Notes: generated by a model not told the origin, from the sequence alone. A DNA stretch of 64,000 nucleotides from Euphorbia lathyris (GCF_963576675.1 NC_088918.1:33885501-33949500); one strand, 5' to 3'. Positions 47,579 through 61,000 are shown, numbered from the stretch's first letter. Numbers and translations: made by a program.

Positions 47579-50500
47579 CTAGTTGTCATCGACAGGGTTC
47601 TCGGGTTTCTCATAAGTCTTGGAGGTAATGGGCTCATCCACCGCTCCCACAGTGGCCTCAATAGTGATCACCTGCTCCTCGGCATCATGATCTCCTTGCT
47701 TCTCCTTTGCCCCAGTCTCATTGAAGATCTCGAAACCTGGCAGAATCTTTCCTTCGGTGTTAGCAGCCATTTCCAGCTTATCATCAGACTCATCCCAGAT
47801 GTTGATCGGAACTCTCTGATTGATACCCTCCTCGTCCGAGGAACTTCCCCAAATATCCACGACCATCAGATCCATTACGTGAGGGACGTTCAGATTTACA
47901 TAGGAAGGGTCCAACGATCCATACCGTGCCCAGCCTATCAGTTCTTCATAGTCCCTGAGGAACACTCCATACATTCTTCTAGCGACGAGTGGAATAGCAC
48001 CTTTTCAGATACACATGAGTTGCTCCTGATCGCTCAAAGTGACCCGACATAAGGCATACTTGAACCTCCATCTCCTAGCATAATCCACGAATGCCTCCTC
48101 GGGGAATTGCTTGATCCTTCCTAAATCTTCCAATGACCCCGTCCACGGGATGTACATCTCATATCTCACGAAAGCCTCCATGAGGGACCCCCAGTCCCCT
48201 TTTGCCTTTGCCGAGAGCATTCGGTACCACATCAAAGCTTCTCCTACAAGTGTCTTTGGAAAATGCTGAACCAACTCACTTCGATAGAGTCCTGCATCAA
48301 ACATGTAGGCACGGAAACAGTTTACGTGGTCGATGGGGTTCTCACCTCCTTTGTACTTAGCCATGGTTAACACCGCCGCAGGTGTCTCCTCATCGGGTAA
48401 CATCGGCACTTCCTCTGGGTATCCCCCTGCGGTGTACTTCTTGATGAATCTCTTAATCATTTCAGCCCAATTCATTTTAACTTTCATCGGAAGAGACATA
48501 TACCACATTAGTGACTTTCCCGCCAACGAGTTGCAAAACAAACTCGTGATTTCATCCTCTTTGAAGCCCAAAGGAACCATAGCGGATGGGTAAAAATGCA
48601 CGTGCTCCCTGGGGTCCTTGCCTTCATTATACTTGCTGACAATCGGAAACGGACGTTTGATAGGCCCAGTTTGCATCGCGCTTTGTTCCCCTTCATGTGT
48701 TTTATCTCTTCGATACTTCATCAAAAACGAGCTTGACATCAGTGACCAATCCTGCTTAGTCGAGTCAAGTAGCGATTGAAACCACTTCAAAGGTTCGCCC
48801 ACCAGCGAGAGATAGAACCATGGAGCGACTTCTTCCACTTTGTATGGCTCCCCAAACATAGCGCACACGTATCCATACACATGAGCTTCGGAGTCTTCTA
48901 CCCCACTAAACAATTTCAACACAGGCATGATCCTCCAAGATGATACTTCCTCGGTTTCCTCAGTTTTAGTTCTATCGTCAATCACTTCCTCCGTTGGCTC
49001 TTCCTCCAAAACAGACACGTATAAACCATTTCCCACATTCCTTTTCTCATTGGAGTCCAACAGCTCCTCCTTAAATTCGCAGAATGACTCCACCATAAAG
49101 CTCTCTTCCAACCCAGATCCAATTGCGCTCACCCTATGACTAGGCAATGGATTGCACTTAAGAGGAGAGTTTGCTGACGATGGGTCGACTATTTTCTCAT
49201 TATCAATCAGATCCTGGATCTCATGCTTTAGCCTCTCACAATTTTCAATGGTGTGCCCGTAGTTACTATGGAACTCGCAATACCCCCTGGTCATCATCCG
49301 TGGTGTGGGCCCCGTCTTGTTTTTGGGAGTAAGGGCTTTTAGCAGCCCCTTTTTCTGCAATCGTTCGAAAACTTTTGCGTAGGTCTGATCAAATTTGGCG
49401 AACTGCCTTTTTTCGATAGCATTAAGATCAAGCACTTTCACTGCAGCGGACTCTGTACTCGCATCCGGCCCTCCGGCATTATACCCAGACTTCGTCCATT
49501 TAGTGTACGCCTTTTTTGGTTCTCCATCCCCCTCAACAGTTAAGGCACAACTATACATCTGATTGAAATCAGTAAAAGTCATATACCGCAGCTCATTCTT
49601 AATATACGGCAAGGTGTTACCGACTACCATTCGGATCTGATCCTGCTTAAGCGGCTTCTGCTTCATAACCGCGGCCTTAGCCCTCCATCTTTTCACAAAA
49701 TCGGAAAAGGATTCCCCAGCCTGCTGCTTAGTGCTCTCTAACTCTTTCAAAGTGACTTCCAACATGGTGTTAAAGCTATACTGAGCGATGAATGACTTCG
49801 CCAACTCCTTCCAATCCTTCTTTGTCACCATCGGCAATGCATGGAACCATGTGAGGGCAGCCCCCTCCAGGTAGGTGTTAAACAGCCCCAAGACTTGATC
49901 CTCAGTCAGGATCGTGTGCTTCATCACAGCAACATACTGATTCATGTGAGCGGTGGGATCTCCAGTTCCATCGAACTTTTTCATGTCGGGGAGCCGGAAT
50001 TTCAAAGGCAAAGCTGTTGCCGATAAACAATTCTTCAAGTTATAAAAGTCCTGACTCCCGGAACTTCCTCCGCGCAAGTCCTGCACTTCCTGTGTGATGT
50101 GTTGCTTCCACTCCTCTTCCTTAGCTTTCTCTTTCTCTAACTGTTTTCGGATATAATCCTGATAATCCTCCTCATTCCCAAAGCGAGGGCCATCGTTCAC
50201 CTCATTCTTAGCACGCTTACTACCACTCTTGTTGTCCTTTAGTGCTAACTCAGCTAGCTGGGCCAAGATCGCGGCCAGCTGGTCGTTGATATTATTCACA
50301 GAATTCTCCAATTCAGCCACCTTCTCGTCGGTTGCAGACATACTGACGGAAGACTGAGTATACTCGGATGAAGATGATTCAGAAGCCACAACTACTGATT
50401 CGGGACTGTCTACTCGCAACTGATCAAACTGTCTGACAAGCCGATCACTCTCGCGAAACCACAACCGCTTAATGATGATGTCTGCGCGAACGGTATCCAT
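47579..50500 (-). pseudogene. gag of element B with four gag modules, stops at 48005 and 47579
   Basis: ATG at 50500 (MDTVRADIIIKRLWF). N-terminal coiled-coil-like part; module 1 ~50005-49560 (MKKFDGTGDPTAHMNQY, DWKELAKSFIAQY); zinc-knuckle-like YCEFHSNYGHTIENC ~49285-49235; module 2 ~48930-48700 (LKLFSGVEDSEAH, GEPLKWFQSL); module 3 ~48660-48430 (VSKYNEGKDPREH, AGKSLMWYMSLP); module 4 ~48375-47930 (MAKYKGGENPIDH, VGEALMWYRML, FVDYARRWRFKY). TGA at 48005 corresponds to CGA (Arg) in A; TAG at 47579 corresponds to a Tyr codon in A. The frame stays the same across both, so the family's Gag was one very long protein of about 950 residues. Confidence 0.9.
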
Positions 50501-52421
50501 TAGTATGTATGCATGGTTTTATATGCATGATTCGTGGTGTGTGCGTTTATTTATTTACGATTATAAGATAAGAAGAACAAACGTTAGTTCTAATTACACG
50601 TATCACAACATCTCTCTTCCACCCTTATTCCTCCACACACTCGTTGGTCCAGGTCTCCTTCCTAGGATTTTGGTTTTTTGGCTCACATTGCGGTCCAGGG
50701 GACGCATGATGCCGTCGATTATTGCGGGAAGGTAAATCAACCATCAGACAATACAGTTCGTTTTGACGTATCAATGTTCAGTGACTAAGAAATCGACCAA
50801 GTTGGATTGTCCTTTCGGAATAACTCGTCTTTCGTCCTTTCGTGAGACGCATTAATTCGGGTTTTGACTCCCTTTGAGCGCATCTCAGTTTTTAGACGTG
50901 ATTCGAGTTATTCTTCTAGTCCAATCGTTCGTTATTGTCAATGACACGTTCCCTTTTGTTCGCGTGGGTTCATGTCTCGATTTTTGGATTACAACGGGAC
51001 CTTTTTTGGATTTTATCGAGAACATAACCATGCGTTTGTTTAGTGATGGAATCACTTTTGGATTTATTTTAGGGAACGGATTCATTGCGTAACGTGTTTG
51101 TTTTTAGCGTTGAGATTCCGTTTGCTCATTTTGCTACATGAAAAGACGGCGAGTCTTATTTGAGCGCACGATAATCTTTCGGCTAATTACAACTCTTTGT
51201 TCCTCCCAATCCACGGGATATATCATCTCAGTGTGGTTATAGAAAATCCACGTTTCGTTGAATCGCATGTTTATTCGAAGCGAGAATATCACCGTTTTCC
51301 TTCCTTTAGGCGCGAATTTAAGCAAACACGTATATCGGGCCATATTTCTTGCAGTTTTGGTAACGGTCGAAATGATCGAGTCGTTAGTCAAAACCCACAG
51401 TCTCGTCCATATGGCGCAATTATATGGTTTAGCTTAATTCGGCTTCGAGGTTTTAAACGGGGTATACTCTCGTCCGAGGCACGTATTCAACGATATTGGT
51501 TTATTTTCTTTAACTACTCGCGGGATTAACATATATCGTAGATTCAGAATGATTTTGGTCGATTAGTTCCTTTTTGTCTTTTTATTTTCTTAGTCACCTT
51601 TTGCGGATACGTCCATTTCTCTTAAGAATGACACAAGGCATAACGTAAAAGCTCGTCTTTTATTCGGAAGGGACGGGCTACTTGTGCGAAACTTTTCACG
51701 TTACAACAAGGTCGTTCGAAACAGAAATGTTCTTCGTTTTCGTTTCGTCGTGATCTCGTTTTATCCCAATTTATTTAAAGAATGTGAATAACGGCTACCG
51801 TTAATATAGTCTTTTGTATCGAAATGTAACTATCCTTAACACCGAACCGATTAATACTAATACGTGCTTACGTCATAACGTATTTCCTGAACACGTGCCT
51901 TCGTCGGGACACCGAAAGGGACAAGGCGGGTCGCACATGTTCATTCATATGAGATGACTAAGTCGTCTTTAGTTCAAATCGTTTCGATGTTTTAGGGTAA
52001 CTAGTATGTCGATTCATGAGTATATATTAACGCATCGTCTCATTTTCTTTACATAGTTTAGGATTAGACACGTATCATGGCGGTTTGAAAACACGAACTG
52101 ATTCATTTATCACATCAAAAATAGTAACGGGTAATCCTATGGAAACTTCTAAGGCTACTATATGCTGACACGGCTGACCGCGGGACCTCACAGGACCGCA
52201 CAGATTCGCCCCTAACGAATGGATGGGGACCCTCTAGCGTCTTACTGTAAGGGGGAACTTACGCTATCCTCTTTCGAGCGACGAATGGACTCTCGCTAGA
52301 GGTTTCGCGGAAATTACCCAAAGGGTTTGCAATAATGCTCGTGAATGCATACGAAAAGAAGTAAAACGATCCGTCCCCGTTAAGGGCTTAGTGCATGCCT
52401 TCCGGAATCAAATTTCTCGCT
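50501..52421 (-). other. Untranslated leader of element B
   Basis: Inverted homologue of 34711-36630. ORFs on the opposite strand are not conserved in A. Confidence 0.6.
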
Positions 52422-52439
52422 TCCCCAGCAGAGTCGCCA
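52422..52439 (-). other. Primer-binding site of element B (tRNA-Arg)
   Basis: Minus strand TGGCGACTCTGCTGGGGA, identical to A's PBS, two bases inside the 5' LTR. Confidence 0.8.
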
Positions 52440-52441
52440 CT

Positions 52442-55400
52442 TGTTAGACGAGGTGCCGCGGCCTAATCTCCCGGGCGGACCGAAGGGTGGACAACCTCAT
52501 GGCGACATAAGCGGTGATTGGCGCCGAAAGCAACCAATCGCGGAATCAAGCTGCTCGGCAGGACCGGAGCTCGGAGATATGGAAGAGTCGCCACCCACGA
52601 ATGGGAAAATGAACACCGATCCCTTGCGGGAGACCGGTGTGGGTTCGGGAAACTTAGGTACGAGCCGAGAAGGCTAGCTCCTTTCCGGAGAAAGGCTACT
52701 AGGCACCCCGACATCGCCCGGTTATGAACCACCGGCCTCCTACTCAGCATGTTAGGCGATAACGGACTAATCGTATACTTCTTTAAGTTTAAAATTCATT
52801 TGAAACCCTTTTCTTTCTCTTTTTGGAAACCATTTTGAGCATATGATATTGAAAAGCCACATCAGTAAAGAATCACCCATTTATGTTTATACATACACAG
52901 AGAGGGGGAAGAAAGAAGTGATTTATTTACAACCGTATTTAAATGTTATATTGTGTGTCTATTCTACATTAACTTATTTCCCCAAAACGATGTTTATTAC
53001 ATGGTTCGCACCTTAATCGCCATTGGAACGATTTAGGTGCGTTTTAAAACCCCGTTTGATGAAGCTTACCCGAGTCGCCGTTGGAACGACTCGAGTAATT
53101 GAAAACGTTAAAGTAAAAGCCTTTTAATAAGAAAACGTGGTTAAACATACAAGTCAATTTTATTTTGTACAAATTCATTAAGAAAGCGATTCAAAATCTC
53201 CATTATTAACAAAGAAAACGATTTTGGTTACAATGTTCGCTTAATCCGTCGTTGGAACGGACTAAGGTTTTAAAACGTGGTGTTTTGAAGACGATTTGAA
53301 ATATCAACCAAAATGACTCTATTTATCTACATTAGAGATTTAAGAAAGCTCGTTAGCTTAAATAATTTAATTGAAAACTCTCTTTTTGTGACTTATTTTC
53401 CCCACTTATTTAATGGACTCTCTAACTATTATAATTACATCAATAAACACATTTAAGCCCAAAAATTAATTTTGCCAAGTGAAGCCCATTTGAAACATGG
53501 ACTTATAAATGACCAAAAGAAATAAAGAAAATAATATAGATATATATTTACACATTTTAGCCCAAAAGACATAAAATAAGAGTAAAAGAAAATATACTAT
53601 CTAATACATATATAAGAAAGAATAATGAAAATAATATATTTATACTTTAAACATAAGAAAATAGTGAATGAAATTCATAAATAGGAAAATAGCCTTTATC
53701 ACTCAAAATAATTTTGTTTAACAATAATTAAGATAACCCAAATATACCCCAAAACTATATATATATATACATAACTAATATAATCCTAATGTCAAAAAGA
53801 CTATATGTTCATCCCCCAATATCTACTAATTATCTCCCAAAATGCCCAAGTAAATAACATTTAAAATAGAATTTAATGTAATTTAAATGAACAATAATAA
53901 AAAAGAAAGTAATATGTACATATACAAAAAAAAAATTAGAATAAAAATGGAATACCAATCTCCTAAAATAATTATATATGTTAAAGTTTTAAAACAATTT
54001 GAAAAGAATGTATTACATAATCATATATATATATACTAAGGATTAAAAGTCTAAAAGTTAAGAAAAAGGGACTGAAATGGCATTTTTTATATTTTGGCAG
54101 ATTTACCGACGGAAAATCCGTCGGTAAACAGCATTTAGTGACAGAATTGGCAAATTACAGCAGCACTCCAATATTTTCCAGATTTATTCAAAAGCTTTAA
54201 ATTAAATCTAATTCAATCGTTTTGGACTTCCGAACTACCAAAGATGGATCATAGTCGAAAACGGAAGTTCCTAAAACGATGTTTTTATTTTAAAACGTTA
54301 TTTGGAAACCTCTTTTAAATAAAAAAACTTATAATTACAATATTTTCGATACCCGAACTACCTTTTTATCGGATCACGGTTCGTATTGGGATATCCAAAA
54401 CGAGGTTTTTATTTTAAAACAAAACCGAATTTTATTTAACACGAAACGAAAATTAAATAAATACGTTAATTAAATAAAACGTGACAAAATAAATAAATAA
54501 CTAAAGGACTAAAAGCTATAGCATTAAAAAAATAAATAGAAGGAGAGAATAAATTAAATAAAATAAAGAGTTTAGTCCTCGGATAATACCTTTAATTCGG
54601 TATCTGACAGTCGAAGCCGATTGATTCCACGAACCGCGAGCTCCCGTTTTTTATGAAAAATTTAGTAAAAATTGAACTTAGGAAATTTAGAGATTTTCAA
54701 TTTTAGGAAAAAAAATGTTTTTTCCCAAAAAATCCACTTCCTCTCTCTAGAAAAATATCTAGAGTGAGAAAGCTCTCCCCCAAAAAATCCTCCCCTTTTC
54801 TCCTGGGGATCCGTGCCCTTATATAGGGAAACGGATCCCGGAACAATGGGCGACGCCCAAAAAAAATTGGGCGTCGCCCATTGTGGTTGGGCGGCCGCCC
54901 AACCTAGTGTTGGGCTACCGCCCAACCTTGTTGGGCGGCCGCCCAACATGATTTGGGCGGCCGCCCAACAATGTTGGGCGAGCGCCCAACGCGAGGTTGG
55001 GCGCCCACGCCCAACCCTCGTCGGGCGTCCGCCCGACGTGTTGGGCGTTCGCCCGACGTGGTTGGGTGCTCGCCCGGCGACCCCCGGGGCGTGCCCCGCG
55101 CCATCGAACGCGTGCACTCCGTGGCCGCCGAGCGCGCGTTCCGCGCAGCTAGACGCTCGTACGTCGCGGCCGCCGAACGCGCGTCTCGCGCTGCCAGGCA
55201 CGTGTGCTCAACGGCCCACGAGGGCGCGCACCGCCAGCGGTCCCAGGCATTGCCCCGGGCGTCGAGAGCGTGCCACTCGCGGTGCGTCCGACGGACGCCG
55301 CGCGCACGTCTCGAGCCGTCAAGCGGGCGTTCGACCATCGTCGTCCGCGTGTGGGATGCCGTTGCGTGCCCGCGCCGTGCCGTTAATTTTCCTCAGCTTA

Positions 55401-55495
55401 TTATTCTTTATATATTTTTCAAAACTTCCGGAATCAATCGCTTCGACCGTCTTGTTTCAGGTTTTCATCACAGGTCCTCCGACTCGGTGTCTACA
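52442..55495 (-). repeat. 5' LTR of element B (3054 bp)
   Basis: Partner of 38693-41784. The palindrome cluster lies at ~54850-55090 and the TATA hairpin near 54808-54840 (minus-strand CTATATAAG between BamHI-like GGATCC arms). Confidence 0.95.
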
Positions 55496-55542
55496 CCCGT
55501 GTGTTTGAGTCTCTGAAGTTTTATTGCTAGAATTGGAGTATT

Positions 55543-55826
55543 TACGCCGTGCGTAAATGAAGTACGCCCCGCGCAAATGTGTCTCTGATCTTTTTACATT
55601 GAAGAACTGCCTTATACGCCCCGCGTATATAATGATACGCCCCGCGTATGGATAGTTGACTTTGGGAGACAATGCAGTCTGACTTTCAGGATTAGGCCGA
55701 TTATTGCCGACATGTGTCATACGCCCCGCGTATGCTGAGTCAGTTCCACATGGTGCCTGCGGATAGGGCAATTATTTCTGGCATCTTGTTTCACGCCCCG
55801 CGTAAGGGTTACTACGCCCCGCGTAT
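55543..55826. repeat. TACGCCCCGCGTA motif cluster, right part (element C)
   Basis: Copies or one-to-two-base variants near 55543, 55563, 55615, 55635, 55719, 55792 and 55813, often in pairs about 20 bp apart. On the minus strand they create repeated YAGR and TRGV peptides in non-coding frames. Confidence 0.8.
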
Positions 55827-56066
55827 GAAGTGGGTTTTTGCTCCTTTCTTGTACCTGAAATACAACACTTGAGAGCCGAGTTAGCTTGACGTTTTTATTT
55901 CCTAAACTAATCAAAAACGAGGGAATTAAACTAAAAGTACGAGATTTATTTTTATTTCTTTATTTATTCAAAATACTTTATTTTTGCAATTAAACTTACT
56001 TATTTTATCCAAAATCATCCTGTAAATCACGCTAAAAGATAGGGGTAAAATACCCCTATCAGCAAT

Positions 56067-58076
56067 CATGAAGCAGAAGCCGCTTGAGCAGGATCAGATC
56101 CGAATGGTAGTTGGTAACACGTTGTCGTATATTAAGAATGAGATGCGGTATATGCCTTTTACCGATTTCAATCAGATGTATAGTTGTGCCTTGACAGTTG
56201 AGGGGGATGGAGAGCCGAAGAAAGCTTACACTAAGTGGACGAAGTCTGGATATAGTGCCGGAGGGCCAAGTGCGAGTACAGAATCAGCCGCAGTGAAAGT
56301 GCTTGAACTTAATGCTATCGAGAAGAGACAGTTCGCCAAGTTTGATCAAAGCTACGCAAAAGTTTTCGAACGATTACAGAAAAGGGGATTGTTGAAAGCC
56401 CTCACTCCTAATGGCAAAGCACCATCTACTCCTCAGATGCAAGCTAGGGGGTACTGTGAGTTCCATAGCAACTACGGGCACACTATTGAGAACTGTGAGA
56501 GGTTGAAGCATGAGATTCAAAATTTGATTGAGGAGAAAAAGATAGCTGATCCATCATCAGCAAACCCTTCCACTAGGCGCAATCCATTTCCTAATCATAG
56601 GGTAAGTATGATCGAATTCGGGCTCGAGGAGAGTACGGTGGTAGAATCCTTTGAGGAGGATGAAGAGGAGCTGTTGGACTCCGATGAGAAAATGACGATA
56701 GGAGGCGGATTGTATGTGTCTTTTCTGGGAGAGGAAACAGCGGGCGAGATGATAGATGAGGAATTGGGCGATGGAGCGCCATATGACGAAGATGACACCG
56801 AAGAGACCGGGCAGGGGTCATCTCGGAGAATTATTCTTGAGTTAAAGATATTCAGTAGGGTGGAGGACCCTGAGGTCCACTTGTATGAGTATATGTGTGC
56901 TATGTTTGTTGAACCTTTTGGGATTAATGAGATCGCTCAGTGGTTCCACCCTTCGTGGATAGGCGAGCCTTTAGAGTGGTTCCGATCCTTGCCTGATTCC
57001 ATCAAGGGTGATTGGTCACAATTGGCAAGTTTATTCTTGGAAAAGTATAAGAAGGCTAAAGAGAGAGCGGCAGAAAGTAGCGCAATGCAGGTTGGGCCCA
57101 TCAAGCGCCCGTTGCCAGCAGTTAGTAAGTATAACGGCAACAAAGACCCTATGGAGCATTTGCACTTCTACTTGTTAGTGATGGGGCCGTTGGGCTTCAA
57201 AGGGGAGGAAATCACGAGTTTGTTTTGCAACTCGTTGGCAGGAGAATCGCTGGTGTGGTATATGTCTCTTCCGATGAATGTTAAGGTGAACTGGGCTGAA
57301 ATGACTAAGAGATTCATCAAGAAATGCACCGCATGGGGACATCCAGAGGAAATGCCTGAGTCACTCGATGAGGAGACACCTGAGGCAGTATTAACCATGG
57401 CTAAGTACAAGGGAGATGAGAACCCCATCGATCATGTAAACCGTTTCCGTGCCTACATGTTTGACGCGGGACTCTATCGAAGTGAGTTGGTTCAGCATTT
57501 TCCAAAGACACTCGTAGGAGAAGCTTTGATGTGGCACCGAATGCTCTCGGCAAAGGCAAAAGGGGACTGGGGGTCCCTCATGGAGGCTTTCGTGCAGAGA
57601 TATGAGATGTACATCCCGTGGCCGGGTCGTTGGAAGATTTAGAAAGGATCAAGCAGTTTCCCAAAGAAGCATTTGTGGATTACGCAAGAAGGTGGAGGTT
57701 CAAGTATGCTTCATGTCAGGTCACCTTGAGCGATCAGGAGCAACTCATATGCATCCGAAAGGGTGCTATTCCACTTGTGGCAAAGAGGTTGAGCGGGGTG
57801 TTCTTGAAGGATTATGATGAGCTTATAGGATGGGCTCGGTATGGATCGTCGGACCCTTCCTACGTAAATCCGAACGTCCCTCACGTGATGGATCTGATTG
57901 TTGTGGATATCTGGGGAAGTTCCTCGGAAGAGGAAGGTATCAATCAGAAAGGTCCAATCCATATTTGGGATGAGTCTGATGACGAGCCGGAAATTACCGT
58001 AATGGTAGAGTCGGGCCGAGGCACCGAAGGAAAGAATCTGCCCGGATTTAAGATCTTCAACGATGTTACTGACTAG
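56067..58076 (+). pseudogene. gag of element A, 3' part: end of module 1, zinc knuckle, modules 2-4
   Basis: Continues module 1 (MKQKPLEQDQIRMVVGN), then YCEFHSNYGHTIENC (~56450-56500), module 2 ~56836-57080 (LKIFSRVEDPEVHLYEY, GEPLEWFRSLP, DWSQLASLF), module 3 ~57108-57350 (VSKYNGNKDPMEHLHFY, AGESLVWYMSLP, NWAEMTKRF) and module 4 ~57384-57830 (MAKYKGDENPIDHVNRF, VGEALMWHRML, DWGSLMEAF). A one-base deletion near 57628 (B has GGGG, A GGG) shifts the frame; the correct frame runs on through SLEDLERIKQFPKEAFVDYA to a TAG at 58074. Same layout as B, so the four-module structure is not a local accident. Confidence 0.9.
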
Positions 58077-61000
58077 GGCAAAGGAAAGGCAAGCTGCTTC
58101 ATAGAGGGGATCATGATGCTTGACCTGAATGCTGAGGAGCAAGTTATCACTGCATAGACAACCGTGGGGGCGGTGGATGAACCAAACACCTCCAAGGCCC
58201 ATGAAAACCCCGAGAACCCCGATGATGACAACTATGTTATTGCTTTGTTTGAATCCGATGATGTACTCACCAAAACTATCAATGAAATGAATTCTGATTT
58301 TGCTTACTTGCTTGATGTTGATTCTGATCATTCCATGCATTCTCATTCATATAACATGCCTACATTTGAAATCAATACAATAGAAATGTCAACTTTCAAT
58401 CTTGGCACGGATGAAAATCCTAAACTTATACAAATTGCTCAAGAATTAACTATTGAAGAGAGGAAAGAATTTGAGAGAATAATTAAAAAATACGAAATAG
58501 TGTTTGCTTGGACATACAAAGACATGCCAGGAATCGATCAATCAATCGTAACTCACCGTATTCCAACATACCCCGATGCTAAGCCCGTGAAACAAAAACT
58601 CCGACGCATGAGACCGGAATGGGAAGATATGATCAGAGAAGAAGTGAAGAAGTAGTTAGAAGCAGGGTTCATCGAAGTAATCGACTATCCCCCTTGGGTC
58701 GCAAATGTAGTGCCCATCGCGAAGAAGGACGGCAAAGTAAGAATGTGCGTCGATTATAGAGATCTTAACAAGGCGTGCCCCAAAGATGAATTCGCGTTGC
58801 CTCATATCGACGTGTTAATCGACAGTGCAGCATCGAGCGTCTTACACACGAATGTGGATGGTTTCATGGGCTACATGCAAGTTCAGATGGCCGAGAAACA
58901 CAAAGCAAAAACCTCGTTCACAACTGAGTGGGGAACATACTGCTATAGGGTGATGCGGTTTGGTTTGAAAAATGCCGGGGCAACTTACCAGCGAATGGCT
59001 ACGGCACTGTTCCATGATATGATACACAAAGAGGTAGAGGTTTATGTGGATGACATGATGGTCAAGTCGGAGACGAGAGAGGGGCATTTCGCTGCACTCG
59101 AGAAGTTTTTGGCCCGAATTGCGGAATTCAAACTAAGGTTGAACCCGAAGAAGTGCTTCTTCGGCATTTCATCGGGGAAAATCTTAGGCTATGTAATCGA
59201 AAATAAGGGAATTGAAGTAGATCCCGACAAAGTAAAGGCCATACGGGAAATGCCGACACCAAAGAATGAGAAAGAGGTGAGAGGGTTTCTGGGACAGGTT
59301 CAGTATATCAGTCGGTTCATAGCAAGACTCACTGCAATCTGCGAGCCGATCTTTAAGTTGCTACGGAAAGATCAACCCACGATTTGGAATGATAAGTGTC
59401 AGCAAGCTTTAGAGAATGTCCAGAACTACTTATCTAATCCGCCGGTTCTGAGACTGCCTAAACTTGGAAAACCACTTCTCCTCTATGTAGCAATCGAAGA
59501 GCGATCTATTGGGGCAATGCTGGCCCAAGAAAGGGACATCGGTGTGGAGCACGCGGTGTATTATCTGAGTAAGAAGTTCCTAGAATACGAGCTTAAGTAT
59601 AACATGATCGAAAAGACGTGCGTGGCGGTAGTATGGTTAACAAAGAAACTACGGCACTATTTTCAATCTTACAAAGTGATCATTATTTCCCGGATGGATC
59701 CTGTGAAGTATCTGTACCGAACTCCGTCTCTAACAGGGAAGCTAGCCCGATGGTTGTTGCTTTTGTCCGAATTTGATATCGAATATGTAATGAAGAAGGT
59801 TATCAAGGGGAGAGCCGTAGCAGAATTTCTAGCCAACCAACCTCTGAACGCAGAAGAGGAAGAGATAAACTATGATTTCCCCGATGAGCACTTGAACGCA
59901 ATAGAAGTTATACTGTGGAAAATGTTCTTCGATGGAGCAGTTAATTCGAATGGAGCCGGAGTAGGGGTGCTACTTATCTCACCAGATGGAGAAAGGATCC
60001 CAATGGCAAAGAAGCTATCCTTCCCTCTCACCAATAATATGGCCGAATATGAAGCGTGCATCTATGGGTTGGAGTCATTAGCAGCACTGGGAGCATCATA
60101 TGTTGAAATCTGGGGCGACTCAAAACTGATTATCGAACCAGCGCAGGGAAACTGGGAAGTGAGGGAAGAAAGGTTGCGTCCATACCTAGACCAGCTGGAA
60201 GGATTGGCGCAAAGATTCAGCGAGTGTCGTTTTTATCACATTCCTCGAGCACAGAACCAGACAGCGGATGCTTTGGCCACTTTGGTATCAGTATGGGATA
60301 ACCCTCGGAACCTTGCCTCGAAGCCTTTGGTATTGAAGAGGTCTCACAAACCATGCTACGAAGATGTAATGCTGTTGGGGGCAGATGAAAAGCATTGGTA
60401 TTTCGATATCGTAAACTTCATGAAGAGTGGAACATACCCGGCAGAATCAGAACTTAGGGATCAGGCTGTGATTAGAAGGTTAGCTCAGCAGTTCGTCATC
60501 CACAACGACTTGCTTTACAAAAGGCACACCGATGGTTTACAACTAAGGTGCTTGGATGCGGGAGAAGCCCGTGAGGCAATGGAGTCAGTACACTCGGGAA
60601 TTTATGGGGCCCATATGGGAGGAGCAGTATTGGCAAAGAAAATCATAAGGCAAGGCTTCTATTGGCTCACCATGGAAAGAGATTGTAACGAGTATGCGAA
60701 GAAATGCCATGATTGTCAAATCCACGGAGATTATAATCACTTACCAGCTATGGAATTGCACGTGTTAGCGCCCATTTGGCCGTTTGCGGCTTGGGGCATT
60801 GATATCATTGGGGAGGTGAGGCCTAATGCGTCAAACGGACACAAATTCATTGCAGTCACCATTGATTACTTCACCAAGTGGGTAGAGGCAGAATCATTTA
60901 GCAAGTTGGGGTCTAAACAGATGAGGAAGTTCATTGAAAAGCACTTGATCACCAGGTTCGGAGTGCCTCATCACATGATCACGGATAATGGGGTCCAGTT

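Larger units (their letters stand above)
38693..55495 (-). mobile_element. Element B: complete Tat-lineage Ty3/gypsy retrotransposon (16.8 kb)
   Basis: Minus orientation: 5' LTR 55495-52442, PBS 52439-52422, leader, gag 50500 on, pol to 44212, antisense ORF 43323-43745, minisatellites ~43190-41990, PPT, 3' LTR 41784-38693. Perfect TSD CCCGT at 38688-38692 and 55496-55500, within element C. The two LTRs are nearly identical by eye, so the insertion is young, yet the coding region has stops, frameshifts and a 42-bp deletion over the RT active site, suggesting it was mobilised in trans or by template switching. Confidence 0.95.
37464..56061. mobile_element. Element C: ~1.8-kb TG...CA element (probable solo LTR), split by element B
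   Basis: Begins TGATGCGCGTAGGATCTAGG at 37464 and ends ACCCCTATCA at 56061, flanked by GCAAT (37459-37463 and 56062-56066). Excluding element B (38693-55495) and one TSD copy its length is about 1.79 kb. A 10-bp inverted repeat GATAGGGGTA/TACCCCTATC lies just before the final A. I see no internal LTR pair, PBS or coding domain, so a solo LTR is the best reading. It carries about 11 copies of a TACGCCCCGCGTA motif. Strand cannot be fixed. Confidence 0.72.

Noticed and set aside
47468..48052. 194-codon plus-strand ORF (also the minus-strand frame 57711-58346)
   Set aside because: It is the antisense shadow of the gag/pol junction; similar in A and B only because the sense strand is conserved.
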